64,000 nt of DNA from an uncultured Clostridium sp. (GCA_947648495.1 CANSOA010000006.1:29915-93914), one strand, 5' to 3'; counted from the stretch's first letter, positions 40,668-51,117 are shown. Notes: generated by a model not told the origin, from the sequence alone. Numbers and translations: made by a program.

Positions 40668-41761
40668 AGTTTTATTTTTTATAGACCGAATGAGACATGG
40701 TGGAATTCAACAGTTTGCAGTAGAGATTGTAAAAAATATGGATCCAAATAAATGCCAAATCGAAATTCTTTTGTTGGATGATGGACAGACATATCCGCTT
40801 GAGAATGTTTTAAAAGAGCTTGGTGTGAAATTTTATAAATTAAAAGGTATTTGGTTTCAAACGCCACTGGATATTTTTAAACAGAAAAAAGCGTTGGAGG
40901 GCTTTTTTAAAGAACATCATGATTATAAAGTGGTTCATATGCATTCGTCGAGTAAGAATTTTATGGTGCTGAAAATGGCAAAAAAATATGGAATTCCAGT
41001 GAGAATTGCTCATTCTCATAACATTGGTTTTCAGTCGAAAAATAAAATAAAAATTATGATTGGGAATGTTTTTAAGAGACCTTTGAGAAAGTATGCGACG
41101 CATTATTTTGCTTGTTCAAAATTGGCTGGAAAATGGCTTTTTGGAGACAAAGAAGTGAAGATTATTCATAATGCGGTTGATTATGAAAAATTTAAATTTG
41201 ACCCGATAGCGCGTGCTAGGATTAGAACAGAATTAGGAATTGAGCAAAGTCTTGTAATTGGTAATGTGGGAAGATTTACGAATCAGAAAAATCATACATT
41301 TTTGATTGATATTTTTAAGCAAATCAAGGAGCAAAATGAGAAGGCGGTTTTAATGTTGGTTGGAATTGGTGAAAAGGAGCAAGAAATTCGAGATAAAGTG
41401 GAGCGATTAGGATTAACGGATTGTGTGAAGTTTATGGGATTTTGCAATAATACGAATGAATTATTTCGGGAGTATGGATGTATTTTTGATGCCGAGTTTG
41501 TATGAAGGTTTGCCAGTAGTTGGTGTGGAGGCACAGTGCGCGGGACTTCCTTGTTTTATGTCAAAAGATGTGATTACAGATGAGGTAAAAATTACGCAAA
41601 ATGTGCAGTTTATTGCATTGGAGAAAAGTGCGAAACAGTGGGCAGATATTATTTTAGGAAGTGATTTGAGTAGAAGAGATACCTATGAGGAATTGAAAAA
41701 TGCGGGGTATTTTATTGAACAGACAGTGATGGAGTTGGAGAGATTTTATAGAGAGGTTTAG
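40654..41761 (+). CDS. Glycosyltransferase family 4, reading frame interrupted by +1 shift at CGG 41467
   Basis: RMRHGGIQQFAVEIVKNMD ... GRFTNQKNHTFLIDIF ... VKFMGFCNNTNELF [C] GSMDVFLMPSLYEGLPVVGVEAQCAGLP. Confidence 0.92.
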
Positions 41762-41764
41762 TAA

Positions 41765-42922
41765 ATGAAAAAAATAGTTTATCAGATAGCTAGGTTTTTA
41801 ATGAGATTGATTGTGCCAATTATCTATTTTCCGTCTGTGAAAATGAGGGCAGAAGAGGCGAGAAAAGAGGTGAAAAATCTTTGCGAAGAGCGAGAGCTTT
41901 TTTCGCAGAAGGATATTGTCAATCTGAAGACCGATGAGAAGGTAGATTTGAGTGTTGTAATTCCTGTATATAATGTGGAAAAATATTTGAAAAATTGCTT
42001 GGAATCTGTGGTGAGGCAGGATACGAAATATTGTTTTGAGGTAATTGCGGTTGATGATGGTTCGACCGATGGTTCAGCGGAGATTTTGCAAGAATATGAG
42101 CAAAAGTATGACTTTTTTCAAGTGATTACACAAGAGAATCAAGGTTTGTCAGGGGCAAGAAATACGGGAATAAATCATGCGCAGGGTCAATTTATTACGT
42201 TTATTGATAGTGATGATTCGATTGAAAATACATATATAGAAAAAATGCTGGGCTTGGCGATTCAAAAGGATGCGGATATAACGATGTGTTCGATAAAAGA
42301 GTTTGATGTTGTGAGTCAAAATACACTTAAAGTTATAAGACATGAAAATATTTCATTAAAAAATGGTATAAAAGATGAAATTTTAAATATAAAAGGTTAT
42401 GCATGGGGGAAAATTTATAAAAGAAAGTTATGGGAAAAAATTCGATTTCCAGTTGGATTTTTGTTTGAAGATGCGATTATTAGGACGATTGTTATGAGAT
42501 TATGTCAGTCTTTTGAGTTTATTGATGAGGCATTGTATGTTTATACGGTAAGGCAAGATAGTTTGTCAAGAAAATCAAAGGAAAAAAGGAAAAGTACAAA
42601 GTATTTGGAACAATATTTTATGTTGGAAAAAATATTAAAGTTATCTGAAAAGATAGGTTTGCTGAAGGATAATGTTTTATATAAGATTGCGTTATATGAA
42701 TTGGGAACTTGTTTATGGCTTAGAACGAGGTATTTTGATGAGAAAATAAAGAAAGCTATATTTGTGCTAAGTTGTGATTTAATGGATGAGTATAGAAGGG
42801 AAGATGCAGAATTAAGTTTTGAATATCGATATTTGGAGAAAGCCTTTGAAAATAGAAGTTTTGGGCTATGGAAAATGATGGGGATTTATATGATGTTGGG
42901 AGTGAAATTAAAAAATGGATAA
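41765..42922 (+). CDS. Glycosyltransferase family 2
   Basis: VDLSVVIPVYNVEKYLKNCLESVVRQ; VIAVDDGSTDGS; LSGARNTGINHAQGQFITFIDSDDS. Confidence 0.93.
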   Translation: MKKIVYQIARFLMRLIVPIIYFPSVKMRAEEARKEVKNLCEERELFSQKDIVNLKTDEKVDLSVVIPVYNVEKYLKNCLESVVRQDTKYCFEVIAVDDGSTDGSAEILQEYEQKYDFFQVITQENQGLSGARNTGINHAQGQFITFIDSDDSIENTYIEKMLGLAIQKDADITMCSIKEFDVVSQNTLKVIRHENISLKNGIKDEILNIKGYAWGKIYKRKLWEKIRFPVGFLFEDAIIRTIVMRLCQSFEFIDEALYVYTVRQDSLSRKSKEKRKSTKYLEQYFMLEKILKLSEKIGLLKDNVLYKIALYELGTCLWLRTRYFDEKIKKAIFVLSCDLMDEYRREDAELSFEYRYLEKAFENRSFGLWKMMGIYMMLGVKLKNG

Positions 42923-43994
42923 AATAAAAATCTTGTATATTGGAATGTCACCTAATTTTGGTGGAATTGAAAGGTTTTTAATCAATGTGTGTAAACAGAT
43001 AGATACAAATAGGTTTGAAATTAGTTTTTTGATTTTTAAAGGAAAAAAAGTTTGTGCCCAAGATGAATTAGAGCAAATGGGAATTAAGTTTTTTGAGGTT
43101 ACGCCGAGAAAACAGAATTATTTTAGGTTTTTGAAGGATTTAAAAAAAGTTTTTGTAGAGCATGATTTTGATTATATTCATTTTAATTTGGTGAATTTGA
43201 AATGTCCTGAACGAATTTTAATGGCTAGAAAATATAGTAAAGCGAAGCTTATTGTGCATAGTCATAATGCACGATTGAAGAATTTTGAGTTGACACATTG
43301 GATGGGAAAGATTTTAACAAAAAATGTGGAGTGTATACGTTTGGCTTGTGGCGAAGAGGCAGGGAAGTTTTTGTTTGGGCAGAAGGAATTTAGGGTGATT
43401 TATAATGGAATGGATTTACAAAAATATGTATTTTGTGATGCGAATAGGCAGGAAATCAGAAATGAGATAAAAGCCCGAAAAGATGATGTTGTTTGGGGTT
43501 TGGTCGCTAAGTTTGAAGAACAGAAAAATCATACATTTTTGTTGGATGTATTTGAAGAATATCAAAAATTGAATTTGAATAGTAAATTGGTTTTGGTGGG
43601 CGAAGGTTCGCTGAGAGTTGAATTGGAGGAAAAAGTTAGAAAATTGGGGCTGGATGATAAGGTTTTGTTTTTGGGCAGACGTGCTGATACTGAAAAAATT
43701 TATTCGGCGATGGATATTTTTGTTATGCCATCTTGGTTTGAGGGTTTTAGCATTGCGATGGTGGAAGCTGAGGTCAATGGATTGAAGGTTTATACGAGTA
43801 CGAAGGTGGCAAAAGAATCGGATATTACGGGAAATGTTGTGTTTTTGTCATTGGAGGAAAGTCCAAAGATTTGGGCGAAGAAGATTTTTGAGGAGAATCT
43901 TTGCAGAGATGAACAGGCAATTGATAAAATACCAGATAGGTTTCAAATTGGGGAAACAGTGAGGATTTTGAGTAGGATGTATGAAGGAGAATAG
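42915..43994 (+). CDS. Glycosyltransferase family 4
   Basis: ILYIGMSPNFGGIERFLINVCKQID; KFEEQKNHTFLLDVF; MDIFVMPSWFEGFSIAMVEAE. Confidence 0.9.
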   Translation: MDKIKILYIGMSPNFGGIERFLINVCKQIDTNRFEISFLIFKGKKVCAQDELEQMGIKFFEVTPRKQNYFRFLKDLKKVFVEHDFDYIHFNLVNLKCPERILMARKYSKAKLIVHSHNARLKNFELTHWMGKILTKNVECIRLACGEEAGKFLFGQKEFRVIYNGMDLQKYVFCDANRQEIRNEIKARKDDVVWGLVAKFEEQKNHTFLLDVFEEYQKLNLNSKLVLVGEGSLRVELEEKVRKLGLDDKVLFLGRRADTEKIYSAMDIFVMPSWFEGFSIAMVEAEVNGLKVYTSTKVAKESDITGNVVFLSLEESPKIWAKKIFEENLCRDEQAIDKIPDRFQIGETVRILSRMYEGE

Positions 43995-45185
43995 ATGAAA
44001 AAGAAAATTTTATTTGTTATGGAGTCGCTTCGAATTGGTGGGGCGGAGAAAAGTTTACTGACGATTTTGTCGATGTTAGATTATAGTCGATATGATGTGG
44101 ATTTGTTTTTATTTAAGACAGATGGTGAGTGGATGGAGTTTTTGCCGAAAGAAGTTAATTTGTTAAATTCGTCTGAAGATTATGAAATTTTTAGTGAAAA
44201 TAGAAAATTGGCTCCGCTTAGATTTTTGAAGAAGTTGGATTTTAGACTTTTTTATCATAGTTTTGTATATTTAATAAAATGTTTGTATTATAAAATGATT
44301 GGAAAATTGTATATTGGTTGGGAACATGTGCAATATATGTTTCCTGAAGTTGGCAAAGAATATGATACTTCGATTGCATTTTTGGAAAGAAAGACGATTT
44401 ATTTTAATATTGATAAAGTCAAGGCGATTAAAAAAATTGGTTTTATTCATAATGATTATAGTGTTTATGATTATGATTATAAAAATGATTTATATTATTT
44501 TGAAAATTATCGAAATATTGCTACTGTGTCTTTGCATTGTAAAGATGTTTTGTGTGAGATTTTTCCAGAGTATAAGGAAAAGTTTTTAGTGATAAAAAAT
44601 ATGGTTTCAAAAGAAATGATAAATCGAATGGCGGAGGAAAAGTTGCCAGTTGATAAAAAAGAAACGTTTATGATTGTGACAGTTGCTCGTTTGGTTGAGC
44701 AAAAAGGCATTGATAGGGCAATTGATGTGTGCAAAATGTTGGTTGAGCATGGATATGATGTGAAATGGTATGTTGTAGGGGGAGGTCCAGAAGAGGAAAA
44801 GTTGAAAAAGAAAATTGCTGAAAACAATTTGCAGGAAAGATTGATTTTAGTAGGAGCTCAGAAAAATCCCTATCATTGGATTAAAAATTGTGATTTATAT
44901 GTACAACCGTCAAGGTTTGAAGGGTTTGGGATAACGGTTTGTGAGGCAAAAGCATTGGCAAAACCAATTTTAACGAGTGATATTCCAGAATTTAGAGAAC
45001 AAATAATAGATGGTTGGAATGGATATCTTGCCAAAGATGAAGAAATGATGTATAATAGAATTAAGGAAATATTGGAAAATGCAAGTGGAATTCGAGACAA
45101 ATTTATTAAAAATTTGGAAAATGATGAGAGGATAGAAAATAGGGAAGAGTTAGAGAAGTTGTATGAGGTTTTGGAGGAAAATTGA
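43995..45185 (+). CDS. Glycosyltransferase family 4
   Basis: ILFVMESLRIGGAEKSLLTILSMLD; ARLVEQKGIDRAIDVCKML; LYVQPSRFEGFGITVCEAKAL. Confidence 0.92.
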   Translation: MKKKILFVMESLRIGGAEKSLLTILSMLDYSRYDVDLFLFKTDGEWMEFLPKEVNLLNSSEDYEIFSENRKLAPLRFLKKLDFRLFYHSFVYLIKCLYYKMIGKLYIGWEHVQYMFPEVGKEYDTSIAFLERKTIYFNIDKVKAIKKIGFIHNDYSVYDYDYKNDLYYFENYRNIATVSLHCKDVLCEIFPEYKEKFLVIKNMVSKEMINRMAEEKLPVDKKETFMIVTVARLVEQKGIDRAIDVCKMLVEHGYDVKWYVVGGGPEEEKLKKKIAENNLQERLILVGAQKNPYHWIKNCDLYVQPSRFEGFGITVCEAKALAKPILTSDIPEFREQIIDGWNGYLAKDEEMMYNRIKEILENASGIRDKFIKNLENDERIENREELEKLYEVLEEN

Positions 45186-46249
45186 TGAATATTTTGTTGG
45201 TAGCAGATTATGCAGCGCCATATGAAGGTAATTTTATAAATTCAATTAAACAATTAGAGGAAAAAGTAAATAAAAATGGTGGAAGTGTAATCTATTTTTT
45301 CCCAGAGAAAGCACAAAATATTGACTGGATGATTCAGTTTAAGAAAACAAGAAAGGTTTATTTCCATTCAAGAAATGTAGTTCGTAATTTGCAATATTTT
45401 AAGAAGGTGTTAAAAGAGAATTGTATTGATATTTTATATTCTCATTTTTGTATACCAAGAACGCAATTGGCTTTAAAAATAATTAGTAAATTAGAAAAGA
45501 TTACTTTGGTACAACATTATCATAATCATTATAAAATGCCAGATAATTTTGCCAAAAAAGCATTATTAAAATATATATTTAATGGTGACTTAAATATTGG
45601 TTGTTCAGAATCAGTTGCTAAAAGTATACCATATAAGAAAGTGGTTGCAATTCCAAATGCTATTAATTTTAATCGATTAGAAAATTATGAGAATATAAAA
45701 TTAGGTGATGATAATCAGTATATCGTTTTAATGTTTGGATTTGATTATAAAAGAAAAGGAGTAGATATTGCAATTAAAGCTCTGGGAGATATTGCACAGA
45801 AATATCATATTGTTTTAGCGATTTGCGTATCTGTTAAATTAGCACAATTACAACAGAAAATAGTAGATGAATTTGGAGAAATTCCAGAGTTTGTGAAGTT
45901 TTTAGAACCAAGAGATGATATTGCAACTTATTATTGTGCAAGTGATATATTTTTGTCAGCTGCTAGAGAAGAAGGGCTTTGTTATTCAAATATTGAAGCT
46001 GCATATTCTGGTGTAAAGTGCATTTTTAGTAATTTAGAAGAACAACCTTTAGATATTCCTAATGTCGTTAGTTTTCAAAGTGAAAATTTTAATGAGTTAA
46101 GGGAAAAGATTGTTGAAATTATTAAAAACGGTAAGTTTAATGATGTTGATGAAAAAGGAAAAATACAGAAATTTGTAAAAGAAAAATATGATATTAGTGT
46201 ATGGACTGATAAAGTTTATGAATGCTTGGAACGAGTAAATTTGAAATAA
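45185..46249 (+). CDS. Glycosyltransferase family 4
   Basis: MNILLVADYAAPYEGNFINSIKQL; FGFDYKRKGVDIAIKAL; SAAREEGLCYSNIEAAYSG. Confidence 0.85.
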   Translation: MNILLVADYAAPYEGNFINSIKQLEEKVNKNGGSVIYFFPEKAQNIDWMIQFKKTRKVYFHSRNVVRNLQYFKKVLKENCIDILYSHFCIPRTQLALKIISKLEKITLVQHYHNHYKMPDNFAKKALLKYIFNGDLNIGCSESVAKSIPYKKVVAIPNAINFNRLENYENIKLGDDNQYIVLMFGFDYKRKGVDIAIKALGDIAQKYHIVLAICVSVKLAQLQQKIVDEFGEIPEFVKFLEPRDDIATYYCASDIFLSAAREEGLCYSNIEAAYSGVKCIFSNLEEQPLDIPNVVSFQSENFNELREKIVEIIKNGKFNDVDEKGKIQKFVKEKYDISVWTDKVYECLERVNLK

Positions 46250-46268
46250 AATGGAAGGCTGGAAGCTT

Positions 46269-47423
46269 ATGAAAAAAGTATGTATTGTGTATCCACCATT
46301 TGCCAAATATCCCAATAAATGTTATGGTGCAGTCGAAATACTGGTTACAATAATTGGAGAGGAAAATAATAAGCAAAAAAAGATTGATTTGACAGTAATT
46401 TCTGCCAATAGTGATGAAAAGGGTACAGTAAAGTTAAATATTGTTGATAAAATATTAATTCTATTATATAGATTTTTCAAAAAAGTTTTAAAATTGAACT
46501 TCTTTTGTTTGAATAGATATTATTATAAAGTCTTGAAGAAGATTGTAAAAGAAAATTATGATTATGTTATTTTTGAAGCAGGACAAGTTAGTAATTATGA
46601 AATATTTAGTAAAAAAATTGGAAAAGAAAAAATGATATGTCATGTACATCAAGATATTGTAGAACAAGATAACAATACAAAAGGACTAAGTGAGATATAT
46701 GGAAAATTTATTGGAGTAAGTAATTTTATAGTAAATAGATTACAAAAAGTATATAACCTAGAAGCTAAAAATGTAAAAGTCTTATTAAATTGTACAACAG
46801 AAGATGATTTTTGTGAAATTTCGGAACAAGAGAGAAGTTTCTTAAGACAAAAATTGAAGATAAAACAGGATGATTTTGTTGTATTATTTGTGGGGAGATT
46901 ATTAGAAATAAAGGGAATTTATCAACTGATTCAAGCCATTGAATCAATTCACGAAAATAAGATAAAATTGTTAATTTTAGGGTCAACTTATTCTAAAAAG
47001 GATAGAGAAACTGAGTTTTCAAAAAAATTGAAAGATTTAATAAAGGATTTTGAAGAAAATATCATTTTTACAGGTCATGTATCGCATGAGGAAATATATA
47101 AGTATTATCAGATTGCTAATATTCAAGTTATACCAACGATATGTGAGGAAGCGGCAGGACTTGTAGCGATAGAAGGGATGTTATGTGGCTTACCAATTAT
47201 TGCAACAAGGTCTGGAGGATTGATTGAATATATTGATGATGAATGTGCTAAGATTATTGAAAAAGATGAAAAAATCGTTGAAAATTTAAAAACATCAATT
47301 TTAGAATTATACACGGATACTGAAAAGTGCAAAAAAATGAGTAATCATAGCAAGGAGAGAGCAAAGATGTTCACGACACAAAAATATTATGATGATTTTA
47401 TAAAGATAATGGAAGAATGGTGA
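46269..47423 (+). CDS. Glycosyltransferase family 4, paralogue 1
   Basis: FVGRLLEIKGIYQLIQAIESI; VIPTICEEAAGLVAIEGMLCGLPIIATRSGG. Confidence 0.9.
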   Translation: MKKVCIVYPPFAKYPNKCYGAVEILVTIIGEENNKQKKIDLTVISANSDEKGTVKLNIVDKILILLYRFFKKVLKLNFFCLNRYYYKVLKKIVKENYDYVIFEAGQVSNYEIFSKKIGKEKMICHVHQDIVEQDNNTKGLSEIYGKFIGVSNFIVNRLQKVYNLEAKNVKVLLNCTTEDDFCEISEQERSFLRQKLKIKQDDFVVLFVGRLLEIKGIYQLIQAIESIHENKIKLLILGSTYSKKDRETEFSKKLKDLIKDFEENIIFTGHVSHEEIYKYYQIANIQVIPTICEEAAGLVAIEGMLCGLPIIATRSGGLIEYIDDECAKIIEKDEKIVENLKTSILELYTDTEKCKKMSNHSKERAKMFTTQKYYDDFIKIMEEW

Positions 47424-47430
47424 TTTAAAA

Positions 47431-48576
47431 ATGAAAAAAATATGTATGGTATTACCACCCTTTATGAGGTATCCCAATAAAAAAGGTTGTGCGGTTGAAA
47501 CATTAGTAACTATTATTGGTGAAAAAAATGAAGAACAGAAAAAGATTGATTTAGATATATTATCTGGAACAATTCAATTAAATTTTATTGATAAAATATT
47601 ATTTTTAGTTTATCGAATTTTGAAAAAATTAAAGATTAGTTTTTTGTATTTTCATAGATATTATTATAAAATATTTAGAAAAATTGTAAAAGAAAATTAT
47701 GATTATGTAATTTTTGAGGCAGGAGATTTGCAAAGATATCAAGTAATATGTAAGAAATTAAGTTCTAAAATAGGCAAGGAAAAAATGATACATCATATGC
47801 ATATGGTGATTGAGGATGGTCAAGAAGAAATCGTAGAAACATTTGGGAAGTTCATTGGAGTGAGTAATTTTTTAATTACGGATTTTAAAGAAAAATATGA
47901 AGTTGAAGATTCAAATTTAAAAGTTTTAGCAAATTGTACGACAGAAAATGAATTTCATACAATTTCAGCCGAAGAGCAGAATTTGCTAAGAACCAAGTTG
48001 AACATAGAAAAAGATGATTTTGTTGTATTATTTGTAGGAAGATTAGTAGAAGATAAAGGAATTTATGAATTAGTTGAGGCGATTAAAGCGCTTCATGTTC
48101 CTAGAGTAAAATTGTTGATTTTAGGATCAACGTTTTCTGAAAATAGTAAAGAAACCAAATTTTCAAAAAAATTAAAAGATTCTATTAAAGATTTTGAAGG
48201 AAATATTATTTTTACAGGTCATGTATCGCATGAGGAAATATATAAGTATTATCAGATTGCTAATATTCAAGTTATACCAACGATATGTGAGGAAGCGGCA
48301 GGACTTGTAGCGATAGAAGGGATGCTATGTGGCTTACCAATTATTGCAACAAAGTCTGGAGGGATGATAGAGTACATAGATGATAAATGTGCTAAAATTA
48401 TTGAGAAGGATGAAAAAATTATTGAAAATCTAAAAGAATCTATTTTAGAATTGTACAACGATTGTGAGAAATGTAAAATGATGAGTGAACATGCCATAAA
48501 TAGAGCGAAAAAATTTACAATGCAAAAATATTATGATGATTTTGTAAAAATAATGGAAGAATGGGAGCGTAAATAG
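47431..48576 (+). CDS. Glycosyltransferase family 4, paralogue 2
   Basis: Tandem paralogue of preceding gene; FVGRLVEDKGIYELVEAIKAL. Confidence 0.9.
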   Translation: MKKICMVLPPFMRYPNKKGCAVETLVTIIGEKNEEQKKIDLDILSGTIQLNFIDKILFLVYRILKKLKISFLYFHRYYYKIFRKIVKENYDYVIFEAGDLQRYQVICKKLSSKIGKEKMIHHMHMVIEDGQEEIVETFGKFIGVSNFLITDFKEKYEVEDSNLKVLANCTTENEFHTISAEEQNLLRTKLNIEKDDFVVLFVGRLVEDKGIYELVEAIKALHVPRVKLLILGSTFSENSKETKFSKKLKDSIKDFEGNIIFTGHVSHEEIYKYYQIANIQVIPTICEEAAGLVAIEGMLCGLPIIATKSGGMIEYIDDKCAKIIEKDEKIIENLKESILELYNDCEKCKMMSEHAINRAKKFTMQKYYDDFVKIMEEWERK

Positions 48577-49559
48577 TGAACGAATTAATTACTATAGTTG
48601 TTCCAGTATATAATGTTGACCAATATTTAGATAAATGTGTAAATTCAATTGTAAATCAAACTTATACCAATTTAGAAATTATTTTGATTGATGATGGTTC
48701 AACAGATAACTCTGGAAAATTATGCGATGAATGGGAAAAGAGAGATTATAGAATACAAGTGATTCATCAAGAAAATAGTGGTTTATCTGAGGCTAGAAAT
48801 GTTGGAATAGAAAATTCTAATGGTAACTATATAGCGTTTGTAGATAGTGATGATTTTGTCAAAAACGATATGTATGAAATTTTATTAAAAAACTTAAAGG
48901 AATATAATGCTGATGTTTCGTTTTGTTCTTCTTTTGCATTTTCGGATGAAAATGAAATTTGTAAATTTCAACAAGGAGAAGAAGTTATAGAGTATTATGA
49001 ACAAAATGATGTATTCAAACAATTATTTTCAAATCGAATTGGAGATTTAGTAGTTGCTTGGAATAAACTATATGCTAAAAAAGTTTTTAAAAATAATTTG
49101 AAGTTTCCCAAAGGAAAAATACATGAAGATGTATTTTTTGTCCATAGGATGCTAGGAAATGTTAATTCAATTATATATACCAATAGAGCTTTATATTATT
49201 ATCGAATGAGACAGGGAAGTCTATCCAATACGTTTAACATAAAAAAGTTAGATGAAATAGAGGGAATGTATGATAGAATGATTTTTTTTAAGCAAGAAAG
49301 ATTTAAAAATACACCATATCCACTCATGTCTTTTTTAGCCTATAATGATAAGTTAATTCGATACTATTGTTGTTTAAAATCATATAATAAAAAAAATATA
49401 TATGACAGCCATATAAAGCAGATAAAAGAAAAATTTGATGTGAATTATGATAAGCTTATGCAAAAATCAGTCCACAGAAAGAAAAGAATAAAATATATGT
49501 TTTTTAAAAATTTTCCAAACATATTTTATTTTTTTAACAAAAATCGATTTAATGTATGA
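48576..49559 (+). CDS. Glycosyltransferase family 2
   Basis: ITIVVPVYNVDQYLDKCVNSIVNQTYTNLEIILIDDGSTDNS; GTG start. Confidence 0.93.
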   Translation: MNELITIVVPVYNVDQYLDKCVNSIVNQTYTNLEIILIDDGSTDNSGKLCDEWEKRDYRIQVIHQENSGLSEARNVGIENSNGNYIAFVDSDDFVKNDMYEILLKNLKEYNADVSFCSSFAFSDENEICKFQQGEEVIEYYEQNDVFKQLFSNRIGDLVVAWNKLYAKKVFKNNLKFPKGKIHEDVFFVHRMLGNVNSIIYTNRALYYYRMRQGSLSNTFNIKKLDEIEGMYDRMIFFKQERFKNTPYPLMSFLAYNDKLIRYYCCLKSYNKKNIYDSHIKQIKEKFDVNYDKLMQKSVHRKKRIKYMFFKNFPNIFYFFNKNRFNV

Positions 49560-49575
49560 CGAATAGGAGGGAAAA

Positions 49576-51117
49576 ATGGAAAATTCCAGAACGAATAATT
49601 CAATTAAAAATACGATAATATCAATTATAAATTATATGGTTGCATTATTAATAGGATTTGTTTCACGCTCTGTTTTTATTAAGACATTAGGAGCTGAATA
49701 TAATGGAATACAAGGATTACTTGCCAATATTTTAAGTATGCTTAGTATAGCGGAATTGGGGTTCGGAACAGCAATTGGCTATCATTTATATAAACCAGTT
49801 GCTGAAGAAAATATTGGTAGAATTAGAACAATTATTAAGTATTATAAACATGTTTATCATACAGTTGCTATTGTTGTTTTTATCATGGGAATTATTATTT
49901 TACCGGTTATTCCGATGATTGTTGGTGAAGTTTCTATAACAGAAAATGTTCGATTTTTATTTTTACTATATTTATTAAATACAGTATTTTCATATTTAGT
50001 TACTTATAAAAGGTCATTATTATATGCCAACCAAAAAAATTATATTACAACTGCTGTTGGTAGTGTTTTTACTTTTTTAAGAAATATTATTCAAATTGCT
50101 ATATTGTTATTGACAAAAAATTTTATATTCTATATAATAATTCAGATTATTTTAACAATTTTGGAAAATGTGGTTATTAATATCATCGTAAATTCTAAAT
50201 ATTCATATGTAAAAGATTTACATGATGTAGAACAAATGCCAAATGAATTAAAAAAAGATATTACAACAAAAGTAAAAGGATTATTATTTCATAAACTAGC
50301 TGGATTTATTGTATTAGGGACAGATAATATTATCATTTCGATGACAAAAGGATTAGGCGTAGTTGCAGTTGGAATGTATTCCAATTATAATATGATAATT
50401 GCACAAGTAAAAAGTTTATTCAATACAGTAATATATTCCTTAACTGCAAGTGTAGGTAATCTTTTGGTTGAAAAAGATAAACTAAAATCACGTAATATTT
50501 ATAAATCAATCTTGCTATTAAACTCTTGGGCGTTTTGTTTTGGTAGTATATCAATATACTGCATGATAGAGCCATTTGTAAAAATTTGGATTGGTGGAGA
50601 ATATTTACTTTCTAAATTTGTATTAATAACATTAGTTTTGAATTTATATATGCAAGGAATGAGAAGTACGAGCATGATTTTTTCTGATGCTGCTGGGATT
50701 TTTTATGAAAATAGATTTGTGCCATTAATTGAATCAACAATTAACTTAATTGCATCCTTAGTTTTTGTTAAAATATTTGGCTTTGCTGGAGTATTTTTAG
50801 GAACTATAACCAGTACGATGGTATTATTTTTATATAGTTATCCAAAGTATGTTTACAAATTGGTTTTAGAGGGAACATATGAAGAATATTTCAAATTGCA
50901 CATAAAACATAGTCTCATAACTTTGATAATATGTTTTATTACAAGTTATCTGTCAAGTTTTGTAATGGTGCCTAATGTATGGTTAGAATTAATATTAAAT
51001 GGGGGGTTATGTTTGGTTGTACCAAATGTGATATACTTATTATTTGCTATAAAAATGCCAGAATTTCAATTTTATAAAGAAAAAATAAAGTATATTTTAA
51101 AAGGAAAAGTTAAATGA
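49576..51117 (+). CDS. Polysaccharide flippase (Wzx-like)
   Basis: VSRSVFIKTLGAEYNGIQGLLANILSMLSIAELGFGTAIGYHLYKPVAE; multi-TM. Confidence 0.9.
   Translation: MENSRTNNSIKNTIISIINYMVALLIGFVSRSVFIKTLGAEYNGIQGLLANILSMLSIAELGFGTAIGYHLYKPVAEENIGRIRTIIKYYKHVYHTVAIVVFIMGIIILPVIPMIVGEVSITENVRFLFLLYLLNTVFSYLVTYKRSLLYANQKNYITTAVGSVFTFLRNIIQIAILLLTKNFIFYIIIQIILTILENVVINIIVNSKYSYVKDLHDVEQMPNELKKDITTKVKGLLFHKLAGFIVLGTDNIIISMTKGLGVVAVGMYSNYNMIIAQVKSLFNTVIYSLTASVGNLLVEKDKLKSRNIYKSILLLNSWAFCFGSISIYCMIEPFVKIWIGGEYLLSKFVLITLVLNLYMQGMRSTSMIFSDAAGIFYENRFVPLIESTINLIASLVFVKIFGFAGVFLGTITSTMVLFLYSYPKYVYKLVLEGTYEEYFKLHIKHSLITLIICFITSYLSSFVMVPNVWLELILNGGLCLVVPNVIYLLFAIKMPEFQFYKEKIKYILKGKVK

Noticed and set aside
8743-41761. 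Simple reassignment of CGG to another amino acid
   Set aside because: At the interrupted genes the reading frame itself changes after CGG; substituting any single amino acid does not restore the downstream homology, and other CGGs fit Arg.
8743-41761. Classical P-site +1 slippage (RF2/Ty1-like CUU slippage) as the general explanation
   Set aside because: Two sites have CUU, but others have AUG, UUU and CUA before CGG; AUG slipping to UGC would pair poorly, so it cannot explain all sites.
46269-48576. The two tandem GT4 genes as one duplicated assembly error
   Set aside because: Outside the 145-bp tract they are clearly diverged at nucleotide and protein level, so they are genuine paralogues.
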